Assembly: GCF_041929205.1 (NCBI RefSeq)
Contig: NZ_JBHFNT010000215.1
Source: Floridanema evergladense
Lineage (GTDB): Bacteria; Cyanobacteriota; Cyanobacteriia; Cyanobacteriales; Aerosakkonemataceae
Strand: one strand, 5' to 3'
DNA: 64,000 nt
Positions 62,029 to 64,000 of the stretch are shown here, in pieces. Both the position numbers and the translations under genes were made by a program. Position 1 is the stretch's first letter, and the number at the start of each line of letters is the position of its first letter. The notes beneath the pieces were generated by a model. The model saw only the letters and a program-made list of their open reading frames with translations, was not told the origin of the DNA and did not search any database.

Positions 62029-62064
62029 GTAGTGGGTGGTGGGTAGTGGGTAGTGGGTAGTGGG
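62029..62064. repeat. GTAGTGG tandem repeat
   Basis: Five copies of a 7-bp GTAGTGG-type unit after ndhS. The complementary CTACTACC and CTACCAA units occur in the same spacer (about 62080-62172), so the RNA could fold back on itself. A similar CTACTAC tract lies at 23400. Confidence 0.8.
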
Positions 62065-62182
62065 ATTACTATTATTTACTATCTACTACCAGCCTTAATC
62101 TTATAACTAGTAATTTGATTTAATAAATAATTAAATTGCCTATTACCAACTACCAATTACCAACTACCAACTAACTAAATTT

Positions 62183-62827
62183 ATGCGTCTTCCTTTACCA
62201 CAATTTTCTGGTGTAACTCGCCACCCAAATCATTTTGCTGAGGTGATAGAAACTGCTACTTCGGAGTTTTTGGCTCAATGTTTGGAACCAGAAACTTTGA
62301 GTTTTCCGGCGATGCCGCCTTTTGGGAGTTGGGTTCGATCGCTCGATGAAGAGTCAGGTAATCTGATTTATGCTGTGGTTTATCATGCTACTACTTCTCC
62401 GATCGATTCTGTACATCGCGCCCGTGCTTTGGGAATGTCTTTGGCTGAGTTAAGGGAAGAACAACCGCAAATTTTTGCGATGTTAAAAACGGAGTTTCGC
62501 GCTGCGATTGTGGGTTACAAAACTTCTGAAAAACCACAAAGTTTTTATCAACATATTCCTCCCCGTCCTCCCCAAATTCACCAAGCTGTTTATTTTTGCG
62601 AATCAGAAGAAATAATTGTATTTAGTGAAGAGTTTGATTTTTTACGAATGCTTTTACAAGTACCGCAAGCGCCTGTAGATGCTCTTTGTGCGGCGGCAAT
62701 TCGGGAAATTTATCAGTTAAGAAAGGGCGATCGCACTTGGTTGGTTAAGGCTGGACGTTATTTAAGTACGCTACTTAGAGATGATTACGATCGCTTAAGA
62801 GTTATTTTAAGTCAAATCCATTTGTAG
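62183..62827 (+). CDS. HAS-barrel-like conserved cyanobacterial protein
   Basis: A 214-residue soluble protein. The N-terminal half (GVTRHPNHFAEVIETATSEF, MPPFGSWVRSLDEESGNLIY, AVVYHATTSPIDSVHRARAL) resembles HAS-barrel (HerA-ATP synthase barrel) domains. The C-terminal half is helical (FDFLRMLLQVPQAPVDALCA, LVKAGRYLSTLLRDDYDRLR). I recall similar proteins as conserved in cyanobacteria, without assigned function. No HerA-type ATPase is adjacent. Confidence 0.6.
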   Translation: MRLPLPQFSGVTRHPNHFAEVIETATSEFLAQCLEPETLSFPAMPPFGSWVRSLDEESGNLIYAVVYHATTSPIDSVHRARALGMSLAELREEQPQIFAMLKTEFRAAIVGYKTSEKPQSFYQHIPPRPPQIHQAVYFCESEEIIVFSEEFDFLRMLLQVPQAPVDALCAAAIREIYQLRKGDRTWLVKAGRYLSTLLRDDYDRLRVILSQIHL

Positions 62828-63123
62828 TAAAGTATCTGGCTCGATCGGGATAACTGTAACTTTAACAACAATTGAATTTGAGATAAAAATCTAATTGATA
62901 ATTGTTGCTTCACCTAAAGACGTAAATCTAAATCTATCCAGAGACTAATAGACTAACTATTTATTATGTGGTTAAATTATCTTGGCAAGTACCTGATTAA
63001 CCTGCTAATAAGTTGAATGAATAATCCTGAAGTTGAAAAGTCAAAGCCCTCGTTGAATTAGCCAGGGCAATCATTAATCATCTTAAAATTAGCCAAAAAG
63101 TATTTTATTTAACCTGCTACATT

Positions 63124-64000
63124 ATGGAATCAATTTTGCACGTATTTGAGCAGCCAATAGTGCCATTTGCGATTTTGTTGGCTGTAATTCTCACTGTACC
63201 TCCCTTATTTGAAAAATTGCGATTGCCGGGATTAGTTGGTTTATTAGCAGCAGGTGTGCTCCTTGGCCCAAATGCTTTAAAAATACTGGAAACTAAACAA
63301 CCAACGATGGAATTACTCTCAGACATTGGGTTAGTTTACCTGATGTTTGTTGCAGGTTTAGAAGTTGATATGGAACAGTTCCGCAAAACTAAATATCGTT
63401 CCGCAGGTTTTGGCACTTTTACTTTTATAGTGCCGCTAATTTTTGGAACAACTGTGGGACGGGTTTTTGGTTTTGACTGGAATGCGTCAATTTTAATTGG
63501 TTCTTTGTTTGCTTCTCATACACTTTTGGCTTATCCAATTGTTAGCCGTCTTGGGGTAGTGGGAAATGAAGCGGTTACAGTGACAATTGGGGCGACAATT
63601 TTTACTGATATTGGTGCTTTATTAGTATTAGCTGTTTGTATTGCTATTCATAAAGGAGAGTTTTCTTTAACTAGTTTATTCACTTTGTTGGGGATGTTAA
63701 TTGTTTATTCTGCGATCGTCCTTTTTGGTTTTGATTGGGCAGGTAGGCAATTTTTCCGGCGTACAGGTGACGATCAAGGTAATCAATTTTTATTTGTGTT
63801 GTTAGCAGTATTTCTGGCTGCTTTGGGTGCGGAATTAATAGGAGTAGAAAAAATTGTTGGGGCTTTCTTGGCAGGTTTGGCAGTGAATGATGCGATCGGA
63901 GATGGGCCAGTCAAAGAAAAGGTAATATTTGTTGGTAGTGTCCTATTTATTCCCATTTTCTTTGTGGATATGGGATTACTAATTGATATTCCTGGTTTTC
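63124..64000 (+). CDS. Cation:proton antiporter (CPA2 type), truncated by the window
   Basis: The first 292 residues of a CPA2-type antiporter: PPLFEKLRLPGLVGLLAAGV, LGPNALKILETKQPTMELLS, DIGLVYLMFVAGLEVDMEQF, GSLFASHTLLAYPIVSRLGV and TIFTDIGALLVLAV (with conserved Thr-Asp), then LGAELIGVEKIVGAFLAGLA. The frame is open at the window end, so any C-terminal RCK or USP domain is not visible. ATG at 63124. Exchanges Na+ or K+ for H+. Confidence 0.92.
   Translation, partial: MESILHVFEQPIVPFAILLAVILTVPPLFEKLRLPGLVGLLAAGVLLGPNALKILETKQPTMELLSDIGLVYLMFVAGLEVDMEQFRKTKYRSAGFGTFTFIVPLIFGTTVGRVFGFDWNASILIGSLFASHTLLAYPIVSRLGVVGNEAVTVTIGATIFTDIGALLVLAVCIAIHKGEFSLTSLFTLLGMLIVYSAIVLFGFDWAGRQFFRRTGDDQGNQFLFVLLAVFLAALGAELIGVEKIVGAFLAGLAVNDAIGDGPVKEKVIFVGSVLFIPIFFVDMGLLIDIPGF

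Overview
The window comes from a cyanobacterium. It carries a complete phycocyanin operon (cpcB, cpcA, cpcC, cpcD, cpcE, cpcF and three cpcG copies), with thf1/psb29, a CpcT-type lyase, hemF and ndhS nearby. GCGATCGC (HIP1) octamers occur throughout, AT content is moderately high, and spacers are full of short G/C-rich tandem repeats. There are no phycoerythrocyanin genes and no sign of heterocyst genes. I infer a filamentous, Oscillatoria/Coleofasciculus-like organism, but the species cannot be named from this.

Layout. (1) 1-7111 is an accessory island on the minus strand. Its right boundary at 7111 is a recognisable left end of a type V-K CRISPR-associated transposon (CAST): TGTACA terminus plus TnsB-binding repeats. 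Inside are a truncated tnsB, a tnsC lacking its N-terminus (the two joined by one internal deletion) and an intact tniQ. Cas12k, tracrRNA and CRISPR array are absent where they would be expected. Beyond tniQ, in cargo position, is a four-gene module: sigma-70-like factor, DUF1822 protein, TPR-CHAT protease and a small two-TM protein like the TRADD-N-associated family. (2) 7159-10008 has an O-acetylesterase/acyltransferase pair and a Uma2-type nuclease. (3) 10332-13745 has a VOC protein and mutS2; the latter carries repeat DNA in frame inside its ATPase domain. (4) 13908-21869 has a solo signalling HTH, cmoA-cmoB and, 3.2 kb away, a pair of U32-family genes. These plausibly form a route to 5-oxyacetyl wobble uridine. 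Transporters and a broken higB toxin gene lie among them. (5) 21963-27649 has a P450, a ParA/coiled-coil pair resembling the McdA/McdB carboxysome positioning system, an M50 protease and small proteins. (6) 27722-31742 has two tandem NTPases, the second with HTH and TPRs. They are flanked by a 110-bp direct repeat that is the 3' end of a Na/Ca antiporter gene. (7) 31626-46328 is mainly housekeeping: antiporter, GDSL hydrolase, RCK channel-like protein, multi-PAS kinase, Mn catalase, siroheme enzymes and an RluA-family pseudouridine synthase without a canonical start codon. (8) 46329-55477 is phycobilisome biogenesis. (9) 55562-64000 has STAS protein, hemF, SDR, Mrp, RodA, NdhS, a HAS-barrel-like protein and a truncated cation/proton antiporter.

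How it works together. The cpc block supplies rod subunits (CpcB, CpcA), rod linkers (CpcC, CpcD), the alpha-84 bilin lyase (CpcE/F) and rod-core linkers (CpcG x3). CpcT-like and HemF genes nearby supply beta-153 attachment and tetrapyrrole precursor. The strongest candidates for something undescribed are the CAST remnant with its sigma/DUF1822/CHAT/TM cargo and the twin-NTPase island bracketed by antiporter 3' ends. All assignments rest on reading translated sequence and remembered family features; no database search was possible.
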